Part shown: positions 14,735 through 21,916 of the stretch, one piece after another
Numbering within the stretch: the stretch's first letter is position 1
Layout of the letters: the number at the start of each line of letters is the position of its first letter
DNA from: an uncultured Eubacteriales bacterium
GTDB taxonomy: Bacteria > Bacillota > Clostridia > Oscillospirales > CAG-272
Direction of reading: 5' to 3'
Length of the DNA stretch: 22,593 nucleotides
Assembly: GCA_900544985.1 (NCBI GenBank)
Contig: UQXK01000028.1
Span: forward strand, 1-22,593
The notes under the pieces: generated by a model
Told to the model about the DNA's origin: nothing
What the model saw: only the letters and a program-made list of their open reading frames with translations
Database searches by the model: none
Translations under genes and position numbers: made by a program

Positions 14735-14885
14735 GCGTTGAATGTTGGGGCGTCTGCCCCAAACTCTGACCAAAGGACTTTTTGAAAAAAGTCCTTTGGA
14801 ATCTCAAAAACTTTCGCCAAAATAAAGTGGTATATTCGGGGGGAAGTTCTTTTTCTTACCTTTCTCCGAAAGAAAGGTAAGAAAA
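14735..14885 (+). repeat. Modular intergenic repeat unit, copy c
   Basis: Same order as copies a and b: GAATGTTGGGGC lead-in, hairpin 1 (14772-14797), core (14798-14850), then hairpin 2 with arms 14851-14865 and 14871-14885. Hairpin 2 arms again differ from the other copies but remain complementary. The unit ends directly against the ndoA terminator, so hairpin 2 faces the 3' end of that minus-strand gene. Confidence 0.85.
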
Positions 14886-14911
14886 ACAGAACGGCGAAAA
14901 TCGCCGTTCTG
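14881..14911 (-). terminator. Terminator of ndoA/mazF
   Basis: On the minus strand an 11-bp stem pairs 14911-14901 with 14897-14887 (CAGAACGGCGA and its complement) with a three-base loop, followed by T5. It starts about 12 bases after the ndoA stop codon. Confidence 0.88.
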
Positions 14912-14922
14912 CAAAATATATT

Positions 14923-15336
14923 TTACGCAGTTACGATATTTGGGTTTGGCTCGGTCGTCATGGCAGAGACGTCGTTTTTCTCATACTGTTCGTTTGAGAG
15001 TCCGAAACTTATCGTTATCGCATCGTTTACTTTTTGCATAAGTAATTCATCAAGATGCCCCATCTTTTCGCGGAGACGTCTTTTATCGAGCGTTCGTATC
15101 TGTTCGAGAAGAACGACGGAATTTTTTGCAAGACCGAATTCTTCTGCATATACATCGATATGAGTCGGAAGCTTTGCCTTGTCGAGCTTGCTTGTTATTG
15201 CTGCCGCTATTACCGTTGGACTGTATTTGTTTCCCACATCGTTTTGAACAATGAGCACGGGACGAAGCCCGCCCTGTTCCGAACCGACTACGGGACTTAA
15301 ATCGGCGTAAAAAATATCTCCTCTTTTAACTGTCAC
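14923..15336 (-). CDS. ndoA: EndoA/MazF-family mRNA interferase
   Basis: The 137-aa product begins VKRGDIFYADLSPVVGSEQGG, near-identical to Bacillus EndoA, a ribosome-independent RNase that cuts at specific short sequences in single-stranded RNA. The family catalytic residues Arg25 (GGLRPV) and Thr48 (AAITSK) are present. The core ends around residue 117; about 20 extra residues follow. The start is a GTG at 15336; its ribosome binding site (AGAGAG) is weak and rather distant. In Bacillus and most relatives an RHH antitoxin (EndoAI) lies directly upstream. Here the 446 bases upstream have no such reading frame on this strand. Confidence 0.94.
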   Translation of the reverse strand: MTVKRGDIFYADLSPVVGSEQGGLRPVLIVQNDVGNKYSPTVIAAAITSKLDKAKLPTHIDVYAEEFGLAKNSVVLLEQIRTLDKRRLREKMGHLDELLMQKVNDAITISFGLSNEQYEKNDVSAMTTEPNPNIVTA

Positions 15337-15782
15337 TTTTTATCACACTCTCTTTGCTTGATAAAATAGGAAAGTTTTTTCTTTCCGATCATATTTTTAC
15401 CTGATTTTGTGATTTCAAATCATAAAGAGGCGGTAAAGCGTGCGCCAAATTTTTACAAAAAACGCGCGTGCGCGTCCGATAATATAATATTACGGTAAAG
15501 AAAAAAAGTTTACACGTTTAATTTTTTTATGTTAAACAGAGGATTTTTCGAAAAATATATAAAGTTTATTATGGGAGGAAACCATTTATCATAACTTTAC
15601 AATTAAAAATAAGATGTTTTTACGCATAAATAACGTAGAACAGGATTGATATTTTGAAAAATCGATGGCAAGAAACCGAACGCCGCGGCATTCGATAAGC
15701 TTTTCTCCTGTTGCAGTCCGTAAAAATTATTTATTTGATTTTCGAAAAATCCTCTGTGTTAGCCTTATATATCGAAAATTTC
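15337..15782. other. Intergenic region between enolase and ndoA, 446 bp
   Basis: It contains a GC-alternating patch near 15470-15477 (GCGCGTGCGCG) and the 222-bp inverted-repeat element at 15536-15757. I found no reading frame with a credible ribosome binding site, and in particular no RHH or AbrB-like antitoxin on the minus strand. Confidence 0.6.
15536..15757. repeat. 222-bp element with 19-bp perfect inverted ends
   Basis: ACAGAGGATTTTTCGAAAA at 15536-15554 is perfectly inverted at 15739-15757. Outside the arms GTTA occurs at 15531-15534 and at 15758-15761, so a short target-site duplication is possible if two bases of slack are allowed on the left. The interior (about 184 bp) has no coding frame but has an AACAGGA/TCCTGTT pairing (near 15640 and 15710). 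It may be a small non-autonomous mobile element or a structured RNA closed by a long helix. I cannot decide between these. Confidence 0.6.
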
Positions 15783-17039
15783 TCAGAACTTAAATGCGGA
15801 AGAAGATATTTCTTTTTCTATTTCCAACAGTCTGTTGTATTTTGCCACTCTCTCGCCTCTGGCAGGGGCGCCCGCTTTTATAAAATCGGCATTGAGCGCG
15901 ACGGCGAGGTCTGCTATGAAATCGTCTGGCGTATCTCCCGAACGGTGGGAAATTATTGTTTTGTATCCCACCTTTTTCGCCGTGTTTATCGCCGCTACCG
16001 TTTCTGAAAGCGTTCCTCTCTGATTCGGCTTGATGAGCGCGGCGTTGGCTATTCCTTCTTCTTTTCCGACAGTAATCCTTCTTGCGTCTGTCACAAAAAG
16101 ATCGTCGCCGACGAGAATAGTGTCGTTCATTTTCTTTGTGATCTTTTGCCAACCTTCCGTGTCGTCTTCGCCCAGCGGATCTTCTATTGAAATTATGGGA
16201 TATTTTTTCTTCCAATCGCAAAACATATCTATAAGCTCATCTGAGGAAACCGTTTTGTTTTTCTTTGGGAGGTGATAATTTCCGTCTTTGTACCATTCGC
16301 CGGCGGCAACGTCCAGAGCGATTTTCACATCTCTGTTTACGGAGTACCCCGCGCTCTCTGCCGCTTCGCAGAGGTATTTTATCGCGTCTTCGTCGGAGTT
16401 TAAATCAGGGGCAAAACCGCCCTCGTCGCCTATACCTACAAAAAGTCCCGATTTTTTGAGCGAGCTCTTCAATACGGCGTATATTTCGGCGCACATACGC
16501 ACGCCCTCGGCATAGCTTTCCGGTCTTACGGGAACTATCATAAATTCCTGTATATCTATATTGTTGCCCGCGTGAGCGCCTCCGTTTAATACGTTCATCA
16601 TGGGTATCGGCATATACATTCCGTAAATTCCGCCGATATATCTGTAAAGCGGGAGCTTGTACGCGCTTGCAGCGGCGCGTGCGCACGAGAGCGATACCGC
16701 GAGCATGGCGTTTGCACCGAAGTTGGATTTGTCGCTTTTTCCGTCGGCGGAAAGCAAGAGTCCGTCGAGCATTTTTTGATTTGTGGCATCGGCGCCTTTT
16801 ACAAATTCAAAAAGTTCGGTCTCGATCCTTCGGCAGACATTTTTTACACCGAGTCCCGAATATCTTTCTTCTTCGTCACGTTTTTCTTTCGCTTCGTTTT
16901 TTCCGCGTGATGCGCCGCAGGGAACGGATGCTTTGCCGAAAGCTCCGTTTGCAAGTTCTGTTTTGCAGAGTATTGTCGGTTTTGAGCGGGAATCGAGTAT
17001 TTCTGTCGCTGTTATTTTGACTATTTCTGTTCCAAGCAT
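15783..17039 (-). CDS. eno: Enolase (phosphopyruvate hydratase)
   Basis: The 418-aa glycolytic enzyme converts 2-phosphoglycerate to phosphoenolpyruvate. Active-site signatures are all visible: GGAHAGNNIDIQEFM (His and Glu), GDEGGFAP, ALDVAA (metal Asp), SIEDPLGEDD (metal Glu), LVGDDLFVTD (metal Asp), ALIKPNQRGT (catalytic Lys), SHRSGDT and KAGAPARGERVAKYN. The N-terminal loop is unusual: DSRSKPT replaces the near-universal DSRGNPT, and PCGASRG replaces PSGASTG, although the serine corresponding to yeast Ser39 is retained as S44. GAGGAG lies before the ATG. It is not beside other glycolysis genes. It could be the main enolase or a second paralogue. Confidence 0.93.
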   Translation of the reverse strand: MLGTEIVKITATEILDSRSKPTILCKTELANGAFGKASVPCGASRGKNEAKEKRDEEERYSGLGVKNVCRRIETELFEFVKGADATNQKMLDGLLLSADGKSDKSNFGANAMLAVSLSCARAAASAYKLPLYRYIGGIYGMYMPIPMMNVLNGGAHAGNNIDIQEFMIVPVRPESYAEGVRMCAEIYAVLKSSLKKSGLFVGIGDEGGFAPDLNSDEDAIKYLCEAAESAGYSVNRDVKIALDVAAGEWYKDGNYHLPKKNKTVSSDELIDMFCDWKKKYPIISIEDPLGEDDTEGWQKITKKMNDTILVGDDLFVTDARRITVGKEEGIANAALIKPNQRGTLSETVAAINTAKKVGYKTIISHRSGDTPDDFIADLAVALNADFIKAGAPARGERVAKYNRLLEIEKEISSSAFKF

Positions 17040-17539
17040 AAAAAACTCCTCAAAATAATAAAATATATAGACTGAATGTCTTTTTGTCTTTTTCCGATGA
17101 TGATGCGCTTATTTAAAAACAGTTTGAAAAAATATAAAATTGTACCGGGAGAATAACATGAAATTTTTTGTTTTTATTTCCTGATAATGGTCCTATTACC
17201 GTTATTTGAGGTAATTGTTGCCGATTTTTTGCGGGAATAATCATAAAAAAGTAAAAAATACGCCTATACAGCGCACTTTTTAATAAAAAACTTGATTTTT
17301 TTACTAAAATGGTTTATAATAAAAAAAGATTTTGTTAAGTGAATTTTAAAAAACTTGTTTTTTTCTTGTAAAAAACTTGTGTTATGATAATCTCACAAAC
17401 TTTAAAGGAATATAGATTATATTTAAGTTTGTGATATATAAAACAGTTTCTATATTGATTTTTGTAATCAGAACATATTGTATTTTGTATTAAAAATTAC
17501 TTCTTCCATTTTTAAAAACATGAACGGAGATAATTTAAA
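17040..17539. other. AT-rich intergenic region, 500 bp, with short repeats and an inverted repeat
   Basis: No gene is visible. Three exact copies of AAAAAACTTG lie at 17285-17294, 17348-17357 and 17370-17379; the last two are 22 bases apart. A 10-bp inverted repeat TCACAAACTT/AAGTTTGTGA occupies 17393-17402 and 17425-17434. TATAAT-like sequences near 17334 and 17383 could be -10 elements for the lipoprotein gene, but no convincing -35 partner is well placed. The region probably controls the lipoprotein gene on one side and the enolase gene on the other. Confidence 0.5.
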
Positions 17540-18301
17540 ATGAAAAATTTTAGAAAAACAGTTGCGTGTATTATCGCTGCGGCTTTTCTGCTTATAATGA
17601 CATCGTGTTCTTCCGAAAAGGTCGTAAACGCGGTAAACGATCACCTGGAAACCGAATATCCGGGGCAGACATTCTCTGTAAAAGAATATACGAAAAGAAC
17701 CGAAACAAACGGAAGATATGAAGTTGATGTCGTTTGCCAAAATGACAATGTGGATTTCCAGATGTATATCTACTCAAATATACTTTCAACAGACAGCTAT
17801 TCCGTGGAAAAGGCAAATACCGTTATGTCGGGGCTTATAGTTGATCAGCTTACGCGAATACACGGAGATGTTTCCGATGTTTACAAAAAAATTCAGTGGC
17901 TCGATATATATGACGATGAGGCTGTCGATTACAGATTCCGTTCGGTCGATATTTCGGACGAAATATCGCTTGAAGATGCGAAGTCCATTTACAGAGTAGA
18001 GCTTTGCGACGGGCTTACAATTTCCTATTTGGGAGAAGCGATATACGATTTTCTCAATATGTTTTATTCGTATACGCCCTATGAATTTGACACAGCAACT
18101 TTCGTTTATACTATAAATCAGATATCTTACGAGTTTACAATAGACGCGAGATATGCGCATGAAAACGGCAAACCCGGAGTTATAGATAAAATACTCTCCA
18201 ATATGGTCACTGCCGCAGACAAGAACGGAAAGTTCATAGTTCAACCTGTAAAATTTTCCGCTCTGTCGGAAGAATTGCCCGCAGAAGGTGAAAATAAATA
18301 A
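17540..18301 (+). CDS. Predicted lipoprotein of unknown function, 253 aa
   Basis: A basic start (MKNFRK) and hydrophobic helix lead to a lipobox MTSC with the lipidated cysteine at residue 23, so the mature protein should be anchored on the outer face of the membrane. The rest is an acidic, Tyr-rich soluble domain without a family I recognise; VNAVNDHLETEYPGQTFSVKEY just after the anchor looks like an alpha-beta domain start. ACGGAG precedes the ATG. It follows a long AT-rich regulatory-looking gap and is closed by a strong terminator, so it is probably mainly its own transcript. Confidence 0.85.
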   Translation: MKNFRKTVACIIAAAFLLIMTSCSSEKVVNAVNDHLETEYPGQTFSVKEYTKRTETNGRYEVDVVCQNDNVDFQMYIYSNILSTDSYSVEKANTVMSGLIVDQLTRIHGDVSDVYKKIQWLDIYDDEAVDYRFRSVDISDEISLEDAKSIYRVELCDGLTISYLGEAIYDFLNMFYSYTPYEFDTATFVYTINQISYEFTIDARYAHENGKPGVIDKILSNMVTAADKNGKFIVQPVKFSALSEELPAEGENK

Positions 18302-18304
18302 ACT

Positions 18305-18340
18305 TTTACCGGGATTTGCAATATCCCGGTAAATTTTTTT
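18305..18340 (+). terminator. Terminator between the lipoprotein and PHP genes
   Basis: An 11-bp stem pairs 18305-18315 with 18323-18333 (core ACCGGGAT/ATCCCGGT), loop TTGCAAT, followed by T7. It begins three bases after the lipoprotein stop. The ribosome binding site of the next gene (GAAGAGG) starts right after the T-run. Confidence 0.92.
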
Positions 18341-18352
18341 GAAGAGGTCAAA

Positions 18353-19123
18353 ATGTTTGCAAATTATCATACCCATACAGCAAGATGTCATCATGCATCC
18401 GGAAGCGACCGCGAATATGTTGAAGCCGCTATAAAAGCCGGATTTCATGTGCTCGGCTTTTCCGACCATGTTCCTTATGTAATAGATAATTATACCTATA
18501 AATTTCGTATGAGACCGGAAGAAACGGAAGGGTATATAAATTCCATACACGCTTTAAAAGAAGAGTATAAAAAAGATATAAAGATACTTATCGGTTTTGA
18601 AGCGGAGTATTATCCGACATACTTTGAACGCACACTCGATTTTATAAACGGATTCGATTATGATTATCTTATACTCGGTCAGCATCATATAGACGACGGC
18701 GCCGAAAAGGCTCATTTGATGCACGCCGACAACGGAGATGATGTTCTTGTTAAATATGTTGATGTTGTAATAGAGGCGATAAAAACAGGTAAATTCACGT
18801 ATATAGCGCATCCCGACGTTATAAATTACAATGGCGATGATGATTTCTACAAAGAGCAGATGACGCGCCTTTGCCGTGCCGCAAAGGAATTGTCTGTTCC
18901 GCTTGAACTCAACTGTCTCGGCGCCGCCAGGGAACGCTGTTATCCGAGCGAGCGATTCTTTAAGATCGCGGGAAAAGTGGGCAACAGCGTAGTCTTAGGC
19001 GTTGATGCGCACAGCCCGGATTTTCTTTTGGACTCATCTGCCGTAAAAAAATGCGAAGAACTCATGAGAAAGTGTGATCTTTTTCCGCTTCGCGAAGTCA
19101 AAATAAGGAATCCCAAAATATAA
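18353..19123 (+). CDS. PHP-family phosphatase, histidinol-phosphatase (HisK/HisJ) type
   Basis: The 256-aa PHP-domain metalloenzyme carries the expected metal-binding motifs in order: YHTHTARCHHA (5-15), GFSDHVP (about 35-41), GFEAEYY (about 80-86), LILGQHHI (about 105-112), YIAHPDVINY (about 146-155), ELNCLG and LGVDAHSPD near the C terminus. This is the HisJ-type monofunctional histidinol-phosphate phosphatase layout (EC 3.1.3.15). No other histidine genes are in the window, so another phosphoester substrate is possible. The ATG has GAAGAGG upstream, immediately after the preceding gene's terminator, and no promoter can fit in the gap, so expression may depend on readthrough. Confidence 0.88.
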   Translation: MFANYHTHTARCHHASGSDREYVEAAIKAGFHVLGFSDHVPYVIDNYTYKFRMRPEETEGYINSIHALKEEYKKDIKILIGFEAEYYPTYFERTLDFINGFDYDYLILGQHHIDDGAEKAHLMHADNGDDVLVKYVDVVIEAIKTGKFTYIAHPDVINYNGDDDFYKEQMTRLCRAAKELSVPLELNCLGAARERCYPSERFFKIAGKVGNSVVLGVDAHSPDFLLDSSAVKKCEELMRKCDLFPLREVKIRNPKI

Positions 19124-19336
19124 ATTTGCCGATTTTTATACACTAATATCACAATATAATAAAAGATGAATTTTTGCGCGTTGATTTTGAATGGAAAATA
19201 TTTATGCTGAATAAGTGAAAAAGTCCATATATACTTTATTGTAGAAAGAATAATAAAGGATGTAGAAGATCGGAGCATCCGCCTTTAATATTTTAGATAT
19301 ATTTTTATTATAAATTGATTTTAGGAGGAGCAAAAA

Positions 19337-20611
19337 ATGTCTGTATCAATTATTGTAGGTGCACAATGCGGCGATGAGGGAAAGGGGAAAATTGTCGATT
19401 TTATTTCACAACAAAATGATTTGATAATACGCTATCAAGGCGGTGATAATGCCGGTCATACTGTTGTAAACGAATACGGAACATTCAAACTGCATTTGGT
19501 TCCATGTGGCATATTCAATCCGAATGCAATATCATTGATCGGCACAGGACTCGTTGTAAACCCGGATGTACTTAAAAACGAGATTGAACAGGTAAAACTT
19601 GCAGGACTTGACACGAGTAGATTGTTTATTTCTGATCGTGCGCATGTTTTAATGCCGTATCATATAGATATGGACGTTGCAAAAGAATTATCTTCGAGTG
19701 ATAAAATAGGCACAACAAAAAGAGGTATCGGTCCGGCTTATTCAGGAAAGGCGAACAGAAGTAATATTCGTTTCGGAGATCTCTGTAACCCGGAATATCT
19801 TCGTGAACATTTTACTGATATTTTGCCGGAAATAAACGAACTTTTGAAATATTATTCCAAAAAGACGTATACCGTAGATGAACTTTGCGAGCTTTGCGAC
19901 AAATGGTACCAATTTTATAAGGATAAAATAGTTGATGCGCTTTATTTAGTCCATAAATTCTTGAATGAAGGAAAAAATATTTTGTTCGAGGGACAATTAG
20001 GCGTTATGAAAGATATTGATCTCGGAACATATCCATTTGTAACATCCTCTAACCCCATAGCATCGTATGCGTCGGTTAGTGCAGGAATACCTATAAAAAA
20101 AGTAAACAAAATAATAGGTGTAGCCAAAGCATTTTCAAGTCAGGTCGGAGAAGGTCCTTTTCCGACAGAAACAGATGATTCTACATTTGATGTACTCCGC
20201 GGAAACGGGAAAAACGTAGATGATGAATTTGGTGCACGAACAGGACGTGCGAGAAGACTTGGATGGTTGGATATTCCGGTAATAAGATTTGCAAACATGA
20301 TAAACGGGTTTGATGAGCTGGCTATATGTAAGTTGGACAAACTTGATTCATTAGATGAAATAAAAATCTGCACAGGCTATAAATATAAAGATACTGTTAT
20401 TGATGTATTTACATCAACAGATGTATTGAACGATGTAAAGCCGATATATACAACTTTACCGGGGTGGAATTCTTCAACTGCCGGTATTACAAAATATGAG
20501 GAGCTTCCTATAAATGCTCGTAAATATATCGAATTTATTGAGAAATTAACCGGCGTTCCGGTAAAATATATCGGAACAGGTCCGTCACGTAATGATTTAA
20601 TTTGCAGATGA
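19337..20611 (+). CDS. purA: Adenylosuccinate synthetase, divergent form
   Basis: The 424-aa enzyme joins IMP and aspartate using GTP, the first step from IMP to AMP. GDEGKGKI holds the catalytic Asp13 and NAGHTVV holds His41, both in E. coli numbering. GTTKRGIGPAY, GTYPFVTSSNP, GPFPTE and FGARTGRARRLGW are also family motifs. Unusual points: CGDEGKGK instead of WGDEGKGK, YQGGDNAGH instead of YQGGHNAGH, and EGQLGVMKDIDLGTYP where most bacteria have EGAQGTLLDIDHGTYP. The gene uses more A/T-ending codons than its neighbours. AGGAGG precedes the ATG. It is preceded by an AT-rich 213-base gap and followed by a strong bidirectional terminator; no purB is adjacent. Confidence 0.92.
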   Translation: MSVSIIVGAQCGDEGKGKIVDFISQQNDLIIRYQGGDNAGHTVVNEYGTFKLHLVPCGIFNPNAISLIGTGLVVNPDVLKNEIEQVKLAGLDTSRLFISDRAHVLMPYHIDMDVAKELSSSDKIGTTKRGIGPAYSGKANRSNIRFGDLCNPEYLREHFTDILPEINELLKYYSKKTYTVDELCELCDKWYQFYKDKIVDALYLVHKFLNEGKNILFEGQLGVMKDIDLGTYPFVTSSNPIASYASVSAGIPIKKVNKIIGVAKAFSSQVGEGPFPTETDDSTFDVLRGNGKNVDDEFGARTGRARRLGWLDIPVIRFANMINGFDELAICKLDKLDSLDEIKICTGYKYKDTVIDVFTSTDVLNDVKPIYTTLPGWNSSTAGITKYEELPINARKYIEFIEKLTGVPVKYIGTGPSRNDLICR

Positions 20612-20665
20612 AATATAAATTCGAATTTTTAATGCGGTAAATGCCATATTTATCATCTTAACTAT

Positions 20666-20707
20666 AAAACGGCAATACAAACCGTTCGGTTTGTATTGCC
20701 GTTTTTT
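20666..20707. terminator. Strong bidirectional terminator between purA and the MocR-type gene
   Basis: A perfect 18-bp stem pairs 20666-20683 with 20688-20705 around a GTTC loop, with A4 at one base and T6 at the other (20702-20707). It lies between convergent genes and starts about 55 bases after the purA stop. Confidence 0.95.
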
Positions 20708-20725
20708 GCTGCATAGAAAATAAAT

Positions 20726-21835
20726 TTAAGTCTTTTTGCTTTGAGCTTGGCGGAGCTTTCTGCGCATTTTTGAAAGATGCCTTTCAAATCCGCCGCTCTC
20801 GATAAATTCGGCTATTACGTATTGGTCGAAAGCGGGGACATTGGAAGAAAAACAACCGAGCTTTTCTTCGTATATCGGCAAAAGATTTTTCGGAAGGACC
20901 ATGTATCCGAGTCTCATTGACGGGGCAAGACTCTTTGAAAAGGTGTTGATATATATTACAGAACCGCTTTTATCCATTGAATATATCGTTTCTACCGGCT
21001 TTGAGCCTATGGCGAATTCCGATTCGAAATCGTCTTCGATGATAAAGCCGTTTTTCTTTTTCATATATGATATATATTCTATTCTTTTGGCGGCATTTGC
21101 CGTGATTCCTGCGGGAAAACTGTGAAAAGGCGTGACATGAAGAATATCTATGTCGTTTTTTTCAAGCGCACTTGTTTTGATTCCGTATTCGTCGAGCGGA
21201 AGCATTTTTATATTTGCTCCGAGAAGCGTATAGACATCTTTTATCTTTTCGTATGACGGGTCTTCTATCCCGATAACCTTTTCGCGCCCGAATATGTGAA
21301 CTATCATACTGTAAAGGTTTTCCGCACCGGAACCGATTATGACTTGTTCTTCCTCGACGTTCATTCCGCGGTATCTCGAAAGGTATTCCGCTATGGCGCG
21401 CCGAAGACAGGAACATCCCGCGTGCGGGGGTTTTGCAAGAAGTTTTTTGTCGTAGGAGTTTATAACGTTTTTCATTATTTTTGAAAGTTGGGAGAAGGGA
21501 AAGTCTATTTCCTCCTCCTGCGTGATATTTTTTTCAAAATTAACTTTTTTTGTTATTTTTGTTTGCTTTAAGAACGGATTTTCGATATTGCAAACGAAAT
21601 ATCCGCGTCTTTCCTCGGAGTATATATATCCTTCGTCGAATAACACGTTATAGGCGTATTCTATCGTGATGACGCTTACTCCGAGGTGCTCGGCGAAGCT
21701 TCGTTTCGACGGCAATTTTTCTCCGTTTTTCAGCTTTCCCGCGATTATGTCATTTTTTATTTCGTTATAAAGGTAGAGATAGAGCGGGGAATCACCGCTT
21801 TTTTTCATATCGTATGTAAGCATCTGGTTATACAA
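20726..21835 (-). CDS. MocR-type GntR/aminotransferase regulator, C-terminally short
   Basis: The 369-aa product has an N-terminal GntR winged helix-turn-helix (about 15-82, with KLPSKRSFAEHLGVSVITI) joined to a fold-type I aminotransferase-like domain. PLP-site features are GSGAENLY, EDPSYEK, TPFHSFPAG, IEDDFESEF and the Schiff-base lysine K301 in NTFSKSLAPSMRLGY. MocR proteins are usually about 450-490 aa; this one stops at FERHLSKMRRKLRQAQSKKT, just where the C-terminal small subdomain should begin, so roughly 90 residues are missing. A TTG at 21835 with AAGGA five bases upstream is the start used; an ATG four codons in would give the common MLTYDM start. It may be functional or decaying. 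Confidence 0.85.
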   Translation of the reverse strand: MYNQMLTYDMKKSGDSPLYLYLYNEIKNDIIAGKLKNGEKLPSKRSFAEHLGVSVITIEYAYNVLFDEGYIYSEERRGYFVCNIENPFLKQTKITKKVNFEKNITQEEEIDFPFSQLSKIMKNVINSYDKKLLAKPPHAGCSCLRRAIAEYLSRYRGMNVEEEQVIIGSGAENLYSMIVHIFGREKVIGIEDPSYEKIKDVYTLLGANIKMLPLDEYGIKTSALEKNDIDILHVTPFHSFPAGITANAAKRIEYISYMKKKNGFIIEDDFESEFAIGSKPVETIYSMDKSGSVIYINTFSKSLAPSMRLGYMVLPKNLLPIYEEKLGCFSSNVPAFDQYVIAEFIESGGFERHLSKMRRKLRQAQSKKT

Positions 21836-21874
21836 AAAAATCCTTTTTTGATAATTTTAATAATATCATGATAG

Positions 21875-21903
21875 AGTATAATATAATAAAAACAAATTGT
21901 CAA
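21875..21903 (-). promoter_or_regulatory. Promoter for the MocR-type gene
   Basis: On the minus strand a perfect TTGACA (21903-21898), a 17-base spacer and TATACT (21880-21875) are present. The -35 box overlaps the AAGGGG ribosome binding site of the divergent gene, and the -10 region overlaps a plus-strand TATAAT (21877-21882). The two divergent genes therefore share one control region. Confidence 0.78.
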
Positions 21904-21916
21904 GGGGATGATAACA

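Noticed and set aside
15536..15757. 6S RNA gene
   Set aside because: A long terminal helix is suggestive, but I could not identify the central bubble, a matching promoter or a T-tract terminator, so I report only an inverted-repeat element.
19124..19336. Purine riboswitch before purA
   Set aside because: The 213-bp gap is AT-rich and has a small GGATG/CATCC hairpin near 19258-19286, but none of the conserved junction and loop sequences of a purine riboswitch were seen.
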